55,925 nucleotides of DNA from Thermodesulfatator atlanticus DSM 21156. Its GTDB lineage: Bacteria > Desulfobacterota > Thermodesulfobacteria > Thermodesulfobacteriales > Thermodesulfatatoraceae. The translations under genes and the position numbers were made by a program. The notes below the pieces were generated by a model. That model was given only the letters and a program-made list of their open reading frames with translations, was not told the DNA's origin and did no database searches. Shown piece by piece: positions 23,318 through 33,602 of this stretch (its first letter is position 1; every line of letters starts with the position of its first letter). Where the stretch lies: the NCBI RefSeq assembly GCF_000421585.1, contig NZ_ATXH01000004.1, forward strand, positions 1 through 55,925, read 5' to 3'.

Positions 23318-25192
23318 ATGAAATTAAGTGTGAAAATTTTCCCGGAAATAAATACGGTTTTTTATGTTCTTTCTCAGGAAGAACTAGAGAAAAACGTAAA
23401 AAAGCTTCTTAAAAACATCTTTCATGCCAAAGACAAGGAACTTGACCTAAGCCCTCAAGACTTTGTAGGGCTTAATACTTTTTTTGCCAACTTGAAGAAA
23501 CTACTGGGAAATTCTAGCAAGATTCTTCCTGTTTCTTTTGTATCTTCCGGGCAAAAAGGCCTTGTGCGTCCGGGTCGCGTTTATCTCTCTCAAAAGCATG
23601 CAGAAAAAATCAAAGATGTGCTAGACAAGTGGCCTTTTACGGCAAGTCTTATCCCTTGGAAAGATTTTTTTGAACTAAGGTTTCCAGAAACAAGCTATGT
23701 TGAAACTGAATTTTCCTTTAGGGACTTGCTCTTGATAGGGCCTTATAGCCCCTGCCCTTTTTGCGGCCTTAGATGGCACCCCCCTGGGAAATGTCCTGGC
23801 ATAAAGGAAAAAGAGGTTTTTGAAATTATCTTTAGGTGTCTCAAACAAAGCCCCCAGACACTTTTCAAGACCCTTAATCAATATTTTCAAGAAGGCATAA
23901 CGAAAGAAACCGAGGCTTTTTTTAGCAAACGCCTTTTTTATCTAAGACCTGGCTTTTTACATTTCGTATTCGCAGCCAATCCTGAAAGCTATGCCCAGAT
24001 GCCTAAAAAATTTCTCCCTTCCCGAGGAGGAAATCTCTATTTGGGGCTTGAAGCCCTTTACCAGGGCAATATTTCTCAGGCCAAAAAGCGCTTTAATTCC
24101 TTTGATTTAAATCGCGATATTTTTGCCATACTTGGCCTTTTGTTTTGTAGCGCTTATGAAGGAAATATTACCGAATCCCTTTTTTACGTGGAAAAGGCAA
24201 AATCCCTTGCAAAAACGCCCTTTCTAAAGGCGTATCTCTCTTTTTGGAGAGGATGGCTCCATGAAATAGAAAACAAAGGCCTTGAGGCCGAAGAATATTA
24301 CCAGGAAGCATTGCGCTTTGATCGCTTTTTCTGGCCAGCTAAATTTCATCTGGCCCGCACCCTGGTCAAGTTCTCCCCAGAAAAGGCCAAAAATCTGGTT
24401 ACGGCCCTTTTCCAAGAAAACGAAGCCATACCCCTGATTCTCTCAGAAGGGGCTTTTTTCCCTTTTGCCCCTGACCTTGAAAAACAAATAACGACGATTT
24501 TTGAGGATTGCCAAAAGGAAGCCATCACCAAATTGGCCCAGGCCGAAAACAACTTGAGGCCCCTGATCAAATTTCTCCCAGAAGAAGACATTAAAGAACT
24601 AGAAGAACGTATTGCTAACCTGCGCAAAGAAATATATGAAGGCGGCTTTCTAAGTCTTATTTTAGCTGAAAAAAAAGCCCTTGAACTTTCTCTTGAACTT
24701 CAGGGCTATCTGTTCAGGCAGGCCAAAGCCCTGAGGGGCAAATATCAAAAGCTAAAACGTTCATATGATAAGCTTGAATATTTCTGGCGGACTTACCCCT
24801 ATCGCCGCGAAGAATATAGCTACAAACAAAAACTAGATCTCCTGCGTGAGGAACTTGCCAAACTTTCTCACTTTCTTCAAGGCGATGTAAGCCGCAGTAT
24901 TAAACCGGCTCGCAGACAAATAGAAAAAATCGAAGAAATCATTTCCGCCCTTGAAAAAGAAAAAGAAGAAATTAAGCAACGATGGCAGTTCAAAAAACAA
25001 TTAAACGCCTTTCTCCGCACGTTTGTTATCTTGGAAACCCTTTTATTTCTTTTCTTTCTCTCTATCCCTGCCCTTTCAAATACCCTTGGTGATGGCTCTC
25101 CTCCTGCATTTTTTTCGTTAGAGAGTTTTATCTTCCTTTCCATGCTCATCTTATTCGTTGCAATTTTTTATGCTCTGCGTCAAAAAATTTAA
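23318..25192 (+). CDS. Large protein with CCHC zinc-knuckle motif, TPR-like and coiled-coil regions, two C-terminal TM helices
   Basis: A 624-residue protein I do not recognise. Visible parts: an N-terminal region of ~140 residues; C146-x2-C149-x4-H154-x4-C159 (CPFCGLRWHPPGKCPG), an exact zinc-knuckle spacing; a helical, TPR-like stretch (about 235-380) including KAYLSFWRGWLHEIENKGLE and EEYYQEALRFDRFFWPAKF; a charged coiled coil (about 390-560); and two hydrophobic segments at about 570-590 and 602-620, ending in a short basic tail (RQKI). It is probably anchored in the inner membrane by its C-terminus with most of the protein in the cytoplasm. It starts 30 bp after lspA. Function unknown. 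Confidence 0.6.
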   Translation: MKLSVKIFPEINTVFYVLSQEELEKNVKKLLKNIFHAKDKELDLSPQDFVGLNTFFANLKKLLGNSSKILPVSFVSSGQKGLVRPGRVYLSQKHAEKIKDVLDKWPFTASLIPWKDFFELRFPETSYVETEFSFRDLLLIGPYSPCPFCGLRWHPPGKCPGIKEKEVFEIIFRCLKQSPQTLFKTLNQYFQEGITKETEAFFSKRLFYLRPGFLHFVFAANPESYAQMPKKFLPSRGGNLYLGLEALYQGNISQAKKRFNSFDLNRDIFAILGLLFCSAYEGNITESLFYVEKAKSLAKTPFLKAYLSFWRGWLHEIENKGLEAEEYYQEALRFDRFFWPAKFHLARTLVKFSPEKAKNLVTALFQENEAIPLILSEGAFFPFAPDLEKQITTIFEDCQKEAITKLAQAENNLRPLIKFLPEEDIKELEERIANLRKEIYEGGFLSLILAEKKALELSLELQGYLFRQAKALRGKYQKLKRSYDKLEYFWRTYPYRREEYSYKQKLDLLREELAKLSHFLQGDVSRSIKPARRQIEKIEEIISALEKEKEEIKQRWQFKKQLNAFLRTFVILETLLFLFFLSIPALSNTLGDGSPPAFFSLESFIFLSMLILFVAIFYALRQKI

Positions 25193-25203
25193 AAAAGCAC
25201 CCC

Positions 25204-25231
25204 TTGCAAAGCTAAATCCCGTGATTATATT
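25204..25231 (+). promoter_or_regulatory. Promoter of groES-groL
   Basis: TTGCAA (25204-25209), a 16-bp spacer and TATATT (25226-25231). The -10 abuts the CIRCE-like operator, so bound HrcA would cover the transcription start. Confidence 0.65.
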
Positions 25232-25256
25232 AGCAGCCGTCAAGAGTGAGTGCTAA
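25230..25256. promoter_or_regulatory. CIRCE-like HrcA operator with one degenerate arm
   Basis: TTAGCAGCC-N9-GAGTGCTAA. The right arm is a perfect CIRCE half (GAGTGCTAA). The left arm keeps TTAGCA but has GCC instead of CTC in its inner three bases. Spacing of 9 is exact. CIRCE binds the HrcA repressor in many bacteria; no hrcA gene is in this window. Confidence 0.8.
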
Positions 25257-25285
25257 TAAAAAATCCCAAAGGAGGGGGTATGAAC

Positions 25286-25576
25286 ATGAAGGTAAAACCG
25301 CTTCACGATCGCATTCTTGTGCAGCGCATTGAAGAAGAAGAGCGCACCAAAAGCGGCATCATCATCCCGGACACTGCCAAAGAAAAACCCATTATGGGCA
25401 AAGTCATTGCGGTAGGTGATGGTCGTATCCTTGAAAACGGCCAGAAGTTGCCTCTTAGCGTAAAAGAAGGCGATCGTATTTTGTTCGGTAAGTATGCCGG
25501 CACCGAAGTAAAGATCGAAGGCGAAGAGTATCTCATCATGCGTGAGGATGATGTTCTTGCCATCATCGAAGATTAA
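25286..25576 (+). CDS. groES: Co-chaperonin GroES
   Basis: A 96-residue heptameric lid for Gro[22 protein letters not shown] is the canonical N-terminus; the mobile loop [14 protein letters not shown] and the C-terminal REDDVLAI are intact. I choose the ATG at 25286, ten bases after GGAGG, because it gives the family's normal N-terminus; an ATG two codons earlier (25280) is possible but too close to the Shine-Dalgarno sequence. First gene of the CIRCE-controlled operon. Confidence 0.96.
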   Translation: MKVKPLHDRILVQRIEEEERTKSGIIIPDTAKEKPIMGKVIAVGDGRILENGQKLPLSVKEGDRILFGKYAGTEVKIEGEEYLIMREDDVLAIIED

Positions 25577-25604
25577 TCAAATTCCCCACAACTAAAAAAT
25601 TTGA

Positions 25605-27242
<1,638 letters not shown>

Positions 27243-27253
27243 GTAACCTAAAA

Positions 27254-27280
27254 GGCGGCCTGCAGGCCGCCTTTTTTATT
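27254..27280 (+). terminator. Rho-independent terminator of groESL
   Basis: GGCGGCC-TGCA-GGCCGCC followed by TTTTTTATTTT, 11 bp after the groL stop. Confidence 0.93.
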
Positions 27281-27323
27281 TTCCCTATTTGGCAACTCCT
27301 GATTTGTTCTTATATTTGTATTC

Positions 27324-28736
27324 ATGAAAAAACTAATAGCATTAAGCCTTGTTTTTTTATTCCTGTTTCAATATCCCGCCTTTGCCCTAATGAGCCACGA
27401 AGACGAAGCAAAGCTCGGGCAAAAAGTCCTGGAAACATTGCAGAAACAGGGAGTCCTATTGGATGATCCTGAAATTGTTGGCTACGTTCAGGATGTAGGA
27501 GAAAGAATCATTGCCCATATTGGTCCGCATTATTTCCCTTTCAAGTTTTACGTGGTGAAGGACCCGAGTCTTAACGCCTTTGCCGTACCTGGCGGGATGA
27601 TTTTCGTAAACACCGGGCTTCTGGAAGAAATTGACCGGGAAGACGAACTAGCCGGAGTGCTTGCCCACGAACTTGCCCATGTTCAGGCGAGGCATCTTGC
27701 CAAACGCATAGAAAAACTAACAAGGCTAAACCTTGCTACGGTAGCAGTAACTATTGCAGGGCTTCTATTAGGTGGCGGGCAAGCTGGACAGGCCGTGGCT
27801 GTTACCTCATCGGCATTAGCAATGACAAAAGCCCTTTCTTATAGCCGCGCTGACGAAGAAGAAGCTGACCGACTTGGTTTTCAATACCTTACCGCGGCTG
27901 GCTATGATCCTCGTGGTTTCGTAGAAGTCTTCAACAAAATAGTAAGGCATCGTTGGCTACTTTCTAGTACTACCCCAAGCTATCTCCTAACCCACCCAGG
28001 TACTGCAGAACGAATCTCTTATCTTGAAAGCATGATCGAATATTATAAGCCGAAGGTTACCTACAAACCTGATCCTTTCCGCCTAAGACGTATTCAGGTA
28101 CGCGTCAAAGTTTTGACCCATGACGCCGGAAGCCTTTTAGTGCGTTATCAAGAAGAGATACGAAAAAGCCCGAACGATCCCATGCTTCATTACGGTTTAG
28201 CCCTATCTCTTGCAAAGCTTCGGCGCTTTGACGAGGCTGCACGTGAAATGTCTTATGTTATCGAACTCTTACCTGACAAAGACGACTTCAAGCTTGACCT
28301 GGCAGAGATTTATTTTGAGGCCGGGGCATACGATAAGTGCCTTCCTATGCTTGAAAGATATACCAAGCGTTATCCCTACCGAAAAAGTGCCCTTTATCTT
28401 TTAGCTCGCTGCTATCAAGAGACCAAAGAGTATGACAAAGCCTTAGCGCTTTTCAAAAAATTAGCTAAAGACTTTGAAGACAACGCTGAGTTTCACTACT
28501 ATTTCGGACAACTCTACGCCAGCCTGGGAAAACCTGGTTACGCCCATTATCAATTTTTCCTTCACTTTAAGTTAAAAGGCGAAAGAAAAGTTGCCCTTTA
28601 TCATTTACAGCTGGCCTACAAGAGATTGCCTGAAAACGACCCTTTGCGCACCCAGGTTGCCCTTAAATTAAAAAACGCAGAAAAACTTACGGCTTCAGGT
28701 TCTCGCGCTCGTCAAAACGAGCAAAATGCATGGTAA
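27324..28736 (+). CDS. M48 family periplasmic metalloprotease with TPR repeats (BepA-like)
   Basis: A 470-residue protein with a cleavable signal peptide ([21 protein letters not shown]). The peptidase domain carries HELAH (H115, H119) and the third zinc ligand in [10 protein letters not shown] hydrophobic stretch sits between them. The C-terminal half (about 255-455) is TPR-like ([36 protein letters not shown]). This is the BepA/YfgC layout; BepA helps assemble or degrade outer membrane proteins such as LptD. The last 50 nt overlap the 3' end of fusA on the other strand. Confidence 0.9.
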   Translation: MKKLIALSLVFLFLFQYPAFALMSHEDEAKLGQKVLETLQKQGVLLDDPEIVGYVQDVGERIIAHIGPHYFPFKFYVVKDPSLNAFAVPGGMIFVNTGLLEEIDREDELAGVLAHELAHVQARHLAKRIEKLTRLNLATVAVTIAGLLLGGGQAGQAVAVTSSALAMTKALSYSRADEEEADRLGFQYLTAAGYDPRGFVEVFNKIVRHRWLLSSTTPSYLLTHPGTAERISYLESMIEYYKPKVTYKPDPFRLRRIQVRVKVLTHDAGSLLVRYQEEIRKSPNDPMLHYGLALSLAKLRRFDEAAREMSYVIELLPDKDDFKLDLAEIYFEAGAYDKCLPMLERYTKRYPYRKSALYLLARCYQETKEYDKALALFKKLAKDFEDNAEFHYYFGQLYASLGKPGYAHYQFFLHFKLKGERKVALYHLQLAYKRLPENDPLRTQVALKLKNAEKLTASGSRARQNEQNAW

Positions 28737-30735
28737 AACTAGCCCTTCCCTGGGTGGCAGAACGAAGATCCGTGGAATAACCGAACATCTCTGCAAGAGG
28801 CACGTAGGCCCTTACCACCTGAACAGGTTCTCTGGCCTCTATGGCAAACACATGTCCCTGGCGCTGGTTAAGGTCGCTGATCACTTCGCCTAAGAATTCT
28901 GAAGGCACCGTGACCTCTACCTCCATGATGGGTTCAAGGAGCTTGGGCGAAGCCTCTTTTAAGGCCTTGTTAAGCGCTTTGACAAGTGCTGCTCGCGCAG
29001 CCATTTCTTGAAAACCGCCTGCAGGAAAATCAAGGTCAAGAACCATTACCTCAACATCAGTGACCGGATAACCCAGCGGGCCACTTGCCTTAAGCTGTCC
29101 TTCTATGGTTTCAATGAGAAGCTTCTTTTGCTCTTCTGAAATCTTTTCAGGCGGACAGAGAACACCTACGATATTGCCTGAGCCTCGCTTTCGCGGCCTT
29201 ACCAGAATTTTTCCCCGAGCACAAAGTCTTGTTTCTCCAACAGTTTCATCGAAAGTTTCTTCTACTTCTGCTTCTTTGGTTATGGTTTCGCGATAGACAA
29301 CCTGAGGTTTTCCAACAAGAAGATCAAGACCAAATTCGCGGCGCAGGCGTTCAAGGATGACCTCTATATGTAGTTCTCCCATACCTGAGATGATTCTCTG
29401 TCCGGTATCTTCGTCTATTTTTATGCGAAAGGTGGGATCCTCCTGGGCAATTTTGGCCAGGGCTTCGGCAACTTTTTCTTCTTCTGCACGGGTCTTAGGC
29501 TCAACCGCAATGGAAATAACAGGCTCATAAGCACCGATAGATTCAAGCAAAATAGGATGTTCAGGATCGCTTAAAGTGTCTCCGGTTATGGTATGCTTAA
29601 GTCCCATGGCCGCTACAATATCTCCCACACGAGCTCTTTCTAAACGCGTGCGTTTGGCAGCATGCATAAGGAAAAGGCGCGCAACTTTTTCTTTTTTGTT
29701 TTGGGTGACGTTAAGTACAGTCTTTCCTACTTCAAGGACCCCTGAATAAATGCGCAAATAGACCATCTTGCGCCCTTCAAAAAGCTGAACCTTAAAAGCA
29801 AGGGCAGCAAGAGGTTCTTTTTCATCGGGATAGCGGAGCTCTTCCTTGCCTGTTTGCGGATTTATGCCTTTTATAGGCGGAACATCAAGGGGTGAGGGCA
29901 AAAAATCTACAATCCCGTCAAGCAAAGGTTGGACTCCTTTGTTTTTTAAGGCTGAGCCACAATAAACAGGCACAACTTTAAGGGACAAAGTGGCCGTACG
30001 AACAAGGCCTTTTATTTCTTCAGTGGTAAGCGGCTCATCGGCGAGATATTTTTCCATAAGGGCTTCATCGAATTCGACAACAGTTTCGATAAGTTCTTGG
30101 CGAACTTTTGAGACCTCCTCTTTCATTTCATCCGGGACAGGATGAAATGAATACTTTTCGCCACGACTGGCTTCATCCCAGAGGATTAATTTTTCCTGCA
30201 AAACGTCAATCACACCTTTAAAGCTATCTTCGGCGCCATAAGGCAGGGTTAAAATGATAGGGTTAGCACCGAGTTTCTCGCGCATTTGCTCAATCGTTCC
30301 CCAAAAATTGGCACCTATCCGGTCCATTTTGTTGATAAATGCCATTTTAGGGATTTTAAAACGCTCGGCCTGGTGCCACACTGTTTCAGATTGAGGCTCA
30401 ACGCCCCCTACCGCACAAAAAACCCCTATCGCCCCGTCAAGCACACGCAGACTTCTTTCAACTTCAATGGTAAAGTCCACGTGGCCTGGGGTGTCTATGA
30501 TATGTATCTCGGCATCCCGCCAGTAACAGGTAGTACACGCTGCGGTGATGGTAATGCCGCGCTCCTGTTCTTCGGGAAGATAATCCATGGTGGCTTGGCC
30601 TTCATGGACCTCGCCAATTTTATGAATCTTTCCGGTGTAATAGAGGATGCGTTCGGTAAGGGTGGTTTTTCCAGCGTCAATATGGGCGATTATGCCAATA
30701 TTTCTTATTTGTTTTATGCCAAACTTACGATTCAT
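28687..30735 (-). CDS. fusA: Translation elongation factor G (EF-G)
   Basis: A 682-residue translational GTPase. P-loop [17 protein letters not shown], switch [11 protein letters not shown] and NKMD are present, as are EF-G domains II-V ([14 protein letters not shown] in domain [12 protein letters not shown] in domain IV). It stands alone, not next to rpsL, rpsG or tuf, and switch I reads [19 protein letters not shown], unlike the more common [14 protein letters not shown], so it may be a second EF-G paralog (ribosome recycling or a stress form). No clear Shine-Dalgarno sequence precedes the ATG. Whether another fusA exists elsewhere decides the name. Confidence 0.88.
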   Translation of the reverse strand: MNRKFGIKQIRNIGIIAHIDAGKTTLTERILYYTGKIHKIGEVHEGQATMDYLPEEQERGITITAACTTCYWRDAEIHIIDTPGHVDFTIEVERSLRVLDGAIGVFCAVGGVEPQSETVWHQAERFKIPKMAFINKMDRIGANFWGTIEQMREKLGANPIILTLPYGAEDSFKGVIDVLQEKLILWDEASRGEKYSFHPVPDEMKEEVSKVRQELIETVVEFDEALMEKYLADEPLTTEEIKGLVRTATLSLKVVPVYCGSALKNKGVQPLLDGIVDFLPSPLDVPPIKGINPQTGKEELRYPDEKEPLAALAFKVQLFEGRKMVYLRIYSGVLEVGKTVLNVTQNKKEKVARLFLMHAAKRTRLERARVGDIVAAMGLKHTITGDTLSDPEHPILLESIGAYEPVISIAVEPKTRAEEEKVAEALAKIAQEDPTFRIKIDEDTGQRIISGMGELHIEVILERLRREFGLDLLVGKPQVVYRETITKEAEVEETFDETVGETRLCARGKILVRPRKRGSGNIVGVLCPPEKISEEQKKLLIETIEGQLKASGPLGYPVTDVEVMVLDLDFPAGGFQEMAARAALVKALNKALKEASPKLLEPIMEVEVTVPSEFLGEVISDLNQRQGHVFAIEAREPVQVVRAYVPLAEMFGYSTDLRSATQGRASFTMHFARFDERENLKP

Positions 30736-30805
30736 ATTGGCATATTATGATTTTTGGGCCATCATAGCAAGATACTATCCACAAATCGTAAAAATACTAC
30801 TGAGA

Positions 30806-30872
30806 ACATTAAACACTCGACGTCGTTAAAGATCCGCTTCCATTTTCGCGAAAAAAATGTTTTGCAAAGATC
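30806..30872. repeat. Palindromic intergenic repeat copy (R3)
   Basis: Starts CATTAAACACTCGACGTCGT, closely matching the R2 copy at 15223, and continues into GATCCGCTTCCATTTT. The right half is shortened to CGCGAAAAAAATG and then TTTTGCAAAGATC (30860-30872), like the terminus of copy R5. It stands 17 bp before the -35 of the Rrf2 gene. Confidence 0.65.
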
Positions 30873-30889
30873 TTCTTGGTATTTTTCTC

Positions 30890-30929
30890 TTGACAATACG
30901 AACAACAATGGTATTTAAATATTTAAATA
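30890..30929 (+). promoter_or_regulatory. Rrf2 promoter with an overlapping 18-bp palindrome
   Basis: -35 TTGACA (30890-30895), a 16-bp spacer and -10 TATTTA (30912-30917). The -10 is the left end of a perfect palindrome TATTTAAATATTTAAATA (30912-30929). A protein bound there would block initiation. This is a natural place for autoregulation by the Rrf2 protein encoded just downstream; that link is inference. Confidence 0.6.
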
Positions 30930-30947
30930 TCTTCAAGGAGGCTTTAA

Positions 30948-31388
30948 ATGGCTAGCCATATTCTCAGGATTTCAGATGCTTTAGCGCTGGGTTTGCATGC
31001 CATGGCATACCTTGCCAAGGAACCCGGGAAACCCAAACGAGTAAAAGAAATAGCTGAAATCCTTGAAGCTTCTGAGGCCCATCTTTCAAAAGTCTTGCAA
31101 GCGCTTGCCAGGGCTGGGCTACTAAAAGCTACCCGAGGCCCTCGGGGAGGATACGTACTAAATAAAGCTCCTGAGGATATAACCTTGCTTGAAATTTACG
31201 AAATAATTAGTGGTCCCCTTGAAGACCAGCGTTGTCTTTTTCGCAAGCCCCTTTGCGATGGAAAAAGCTGCCTTTTAGGCAACCTTCTTCAAGATGTAAA
31301 TCGTTTGGTACGCGAAAAATTTTCGCAAACCACTTTGATAGAAGCCCAAAAATTAGTTTTTGACAAAAAGGAGGATAAAAATGCTTAA
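30948..31388 (+). CDS. Rrf2 family transcriptional regulator, probably [Fe-S] sensing
   Basis: A 146-residue winged-helix regulator. The N-terminus (about 1-75) has the Rrf2 helix-turn-helix RVKEIAEILEASEAHLSKVL and the wing GPRGGYVL. Three cysteines C96-x6-C103-x4-C108 lie where IscR and NsrR bind an iron-sulfur cluster. AAGGAGG precedes the ATG. The last 8 nt overlap the sulfite reductase start, so it probably controls that gene, with its own promoter palindrome as the operator. Signal (sulfite, NO, O2 or Fe-S status) unknown. Confidence 0.88.
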   Translation: MASHILRISDALALGLHAMAYLAKEPGKPKRVKEIAEILEASEAHLSKVLQALARAGLLKATRGPRGGYVLNKAPEDITLLEIYEIISGPLEDQRCLFRKPLCDGKSCLLGNLLQDVNRLVREKFSQTTLIEAQKLVFDKKEDKNA

Positions 31389-32040
31389 AGACGGAGAAAA
31401 GGGAGCAGTGCTCCAAAGAGACAAAGAAACCTATGCTATCGTACCTCATGTGCCTTTAGGGGTTGTTACCCCCGAATTTCTACAAAAAATTGCCGAAATC
31501 GCAGTCAAATACAATGTAAAGGCCATGAAACTTACCAGTGCGGATCGCATAGCCTTAGTTGGCCTCAAGGAAGAAGACATCGATAAAGTCTGGGAAGAAC
31601 TGGGAGTAGATCCTGGAGCTGCGGTGGGAGCCTGTGTACGCAGTATCAAAGTATGCCCTGGGACAACCTTTTGCAGGCTCGGGCAGCAAGATTCACTGGG
31701 CCTTGGCGCAGAACTCGATAAGCGCTATCACGGCTATCAACTTCCGGCTAAGTTTAAAATCGGCGTCTCTGGATGCGTAAATGACTGTGCGGAAACCTGT
31801 ATCAAAGACCTTGGATTTATTGGGAAACCTAAAGGTTGGACTGTAATGGTTGGTGGATGTGGCGGAGCAAGGCCTATGCTTTATCGCAAATTGGTTGACA
31901 ACGTCTCAACCGAAGAAGCCCTAGCCATTGCAGATAAAATCATCAAGTTCTATGAAGAAAATGCCAAAAAAGGCGACCGTTTAGGACGCCTTATCGAACG
32001 TGTAGGCTTTGAAGAATTTCAAAAAATCATCCTTGGGTAA
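31381..32040 (+). CDS. Low-molecular-weight assimilatory-type sulfite reductase (siroheme/[4Fe-4S])
   Basis: A 219-residue protein equal in size and layout to the small monomeric sulfite reductase (alSiR) of Desulfovibrio. The siroheme-[4Fe-4S] ligands are complete: C92-x5-C98 in VCPGTTFCRLGQQDS and C132-x3-C136 in SGCVNDCAE. It reduces sulfite by six electrons to sulfide, or may detoxify nitrite or sulfite. Start is the ATG at 31381 with AAAGGAGG upstream, overlapping the Rrf2 gene by 8 nt. A strong terminator follows. Confidence 0.88.
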   Translation: MLKDGEKGAVLQRDKETYAIVPHVPLGVVTPEFLQKIAEIAVKYNVKAMKLTSADRIALVGLKEEDIDKVWEELGVDPGAAVGACVRSIKVCPGTTFCRLGQQDSLGLGAELDKRYHGYQLPAKFKIGVSGCVNDCAETCIKDLGFIGKPKGWTVMVGGCGGARPMLYRKLVDNVSTEEALAIADKIIKFYEENAKKGDRLGRLIERVGFEEFQKIILG

Positions 32041-32044
32041 AAAA

Positions 32045-32068
32045 GAGGGGGGTGCCCCCTCTTTTTTC
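32045..32068 (+). terminator. Rho-independent terminator of the rrf2-sulfite reductase operon
   Basis: GAGGGGG-GTG-CCCCCTC hairpin followed by TTTTTT, directly after the stop codon. Confidence 0.9.
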
Positions 32069-32131
32069 AAGACACTTCCCCTAGACTGCCAAATCCTAGC
32101 AAGCCCCATTCCCCTTACATTTCCATTATCC

Positions 32132-32222
32132 AGAGACCTTCACAGAATTGCCGAGATCAGTGATGCAAGCAAAACTGCATGGGATCCGTTCCCATTTTCG
32201 GAATAAAAAAACAAACGGATCC
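32132..32222 (+). repeat. Palindromic intergenic repeat copy (R4), degenerate
   Basis: Begins with GAGACCTT (partly mutated terminus), then CCGAGATCAGTG (32151-32162), CAAGCAAAACTG, and GGATCCGTTCCCATTTTCG (32182-32200). Only the outer 9 bp of the hairpin (GGATCCGTT/AACGGATCC) return on the right; the inner right arm has been replaced by A-rich sequence. Confidence 0.65.
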
Positions 32223-32226
32223 TAAC

Positions 32227-32252
32227 AACTCTTAGAAATAAGAGTTTTTATT
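32227..32252 (+). terminator. Possible intrinsic terminator in the 32 kb intergenic region
   Basis: AACTCTTA-GAAA-TAAGAGTT followed by TTTATT. No gene ends nearby on the plus strand apart from the already terminated sulfite reductase gene at 32040, so it may be part of the repeat cluster. Confidence 0.35.
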
Positions 32253-32437
32253 ACCAGGAGCAGAAAACTGGTGACATTTTGAAAATTGTCACTGCGAGCG
32301 AAGCGAAGCAATCTCATGGGATCCCCATTTTGCAAAAGCATATTGATGCTTTAAAAAAAATTCTTCCCCGAACTTTTATTAAACTTTTCTGTCAAATCGT
32401 TCGATACCAAAGATAAAAGCTCATTAAGAGGTGGCCC
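32253..32437. other. Rest of the 397-bp intergenic region: repeat fragments and lipoprotein leader
   Basis: This stretch holds a short inverted repeat GTGACA...TGTCAC (32271-32292). It leads into CACTGCGAGCGAAGCGAAGC and AATCTC (32290-32315), one arm of a motif seen between genes in many unrelated bacteria. Then come GGGATCCCCATTTTGCAAAA (32318-32337), repeat-like debris of the local family, and an AT-rich leader for the lipoprotein gene with AGAGGTGG before its ATG. I see no ORF with coding character here. Confidence 0.5.
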
Positions 32438-33538
32438 ATGCGAAAGAATCTTATCTTTTCAATGCTACTTTGTTTTGCCTTTCTTTTAGCGGGATGCCAA
32501 GAGTATCGCGTCAAACAAACTCTTGCACCTGTTAAACCACCTTCTGGCACCCAAACACTTGCCAAAATAGTAATTCTTCCCTTTGCAGACTACAGTTCTT
32601 CAAACATTTGGGAATCTTGGCGCAAAAATGTGCTTATCAACGAAGCCTTAGAAGACGAATTTCTTAAGGCTGGATTTTCAACTGTGCCCCAAGAAGACGT
32701 AAATCAATTTCTCCTAAAGAAGGGAATCATCAAAAAAATCGAAAGCTACAACATGTCTCGCGGTCTTTGGAACGAGCTCAACAACGATTGGTCTCCAGAA
32801 ATGAAAGCAGAAATTTGGAAGGCCATTGTTCACAACCAAAAAAATCTTTCTCAGGAGAAAACATCCCCTCTTAACCAAGAAATAATTCAAGATTTGGGCA
32901 AGACCTTTGGCGCACGTTACATCGTACGAGGAAGAATTGTAGCTTTTTCAAACAAAAAAATAAGAAGCCTCAATCCAGTTCAAAGTGGTATCTTGCCCTT
33001 TGTTTTTAAAATAGGTTCTCGCACAATTTTCGGAGCTGCTTCTTCAGATGCTTATGAAGGCATAAACTACATTGCCACAGGTGGCATCGCAGGTGGCTTG
33101 ATAGACGCTTCCTGGGAGGGAGCCGGAATAGGAGCAGCTGCAGGAGCCTTAGCTGCTTTAAATGGCAAAACTTCTGTGGCAAAAGTCCAGCTCCGTTTGT
33201 ATGTCCAAGACGCTGTCTCCGGCGAAGTAGTCTGGACCGGGCGCACCGAAGTAGAAGTGGCCCCTAATAACATCTGGACAGACAAAACTGCCTATGAACT
33301 TTTTGCTAAGGCCATTAACGAAGCCGTACGCAGTTTAGTTGGAAGCTTTGCTTTAGCTTATGCCACCGGTGAACTTCCTAAACCTGTCAGTGAAAAGGTC
33401 TATCCCCTGGTGGAAGAAGCCAAAGCAGCAGCAAACACCGCCCAAGCTGCTGCTCAAAGGGCAGAAGTTGCTGCTGAGCGGGCCGAAGCTTCAGCCATAA
33501 AAAGTGAACGTATTTTCGAAAAAACTCTCACCAAATAA
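32438..33538 (+). CDS. Outer-membrane-type lipoprotein with glycine-zipper segment and Ala-rich coiled-coil tail
   Basis: A 366-residue lipoprotein: signal MRKNLIFSMLLCFAFLLAGC with lipobox LAGC (Cys20). Residues about 45-150 include AKIVILPFADYS, common in CsgG/GNA1162-like lipoproteins. TFGARYIVRGRIVAF follows. A glycine-zipper segment TGGIAGGLIDASWEGAGIGA (about 211-230) could insert into a membrane. The C-terminus is an Ala-rich coiled coil (AANTAQAAAQRAEVAAERAE). Position +2 after Cys is Glu, not Asp, so outer-membrane sorting is expected. The role is unknown; envelope assembly or pore formation is possible. Confidence 0.75.
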   Translation: MRKNLIFSMLLCFAFLLAGCQEYRVKQTLAPVKPPSGTQTLAKIVILPFADYSSSNIWESWRKNVLINEALEDEFLKAGFSTVPQEDVNQFLLKKGIIKKIESYNMSRGLWNELNNDWSPEMKAEIWKAIVHNQKNLSQEKTSPLNQEIIQDLGKTFGARYIVRGRIVAFSNKKIRSLNPVQSGILPFVFKIGSRTIFGAASSDAYEGINYIATGGIAGGLIDASWEGAGIGAAAGALAALNGKTSVAKVQLRLYVQDAVSGEVVWTGRTEVEVAPNNIWTDKTAYELFAKAINEAVRSLVGSFALAYATGELPKPVSEKVYPLVEEAKAAANTAQAAAQRAEVAAERAEASAIKSERIFEKTLTK

Positions 33539-33540
33539 TA

Positions 33541-33560
33541 GAGGCCGGGTTGCCGGCCTC
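33541..33560 (+). terminator. Hairpin after the lipoprotein gene
   Basis: GAGGCCGG-GTTG-CCGGCCTC begins 3 bp after the stop. It has no clean T-run (CCCCTCTTCTCG follows), so it may stabilise the mRNA end as much as terminate it. Confidence 0.55.
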
Positions 33561-33602
33561 CCCCTCTTCTCGATTTAGCTTCAATATGTTAAACGCAAAT
33601 TA

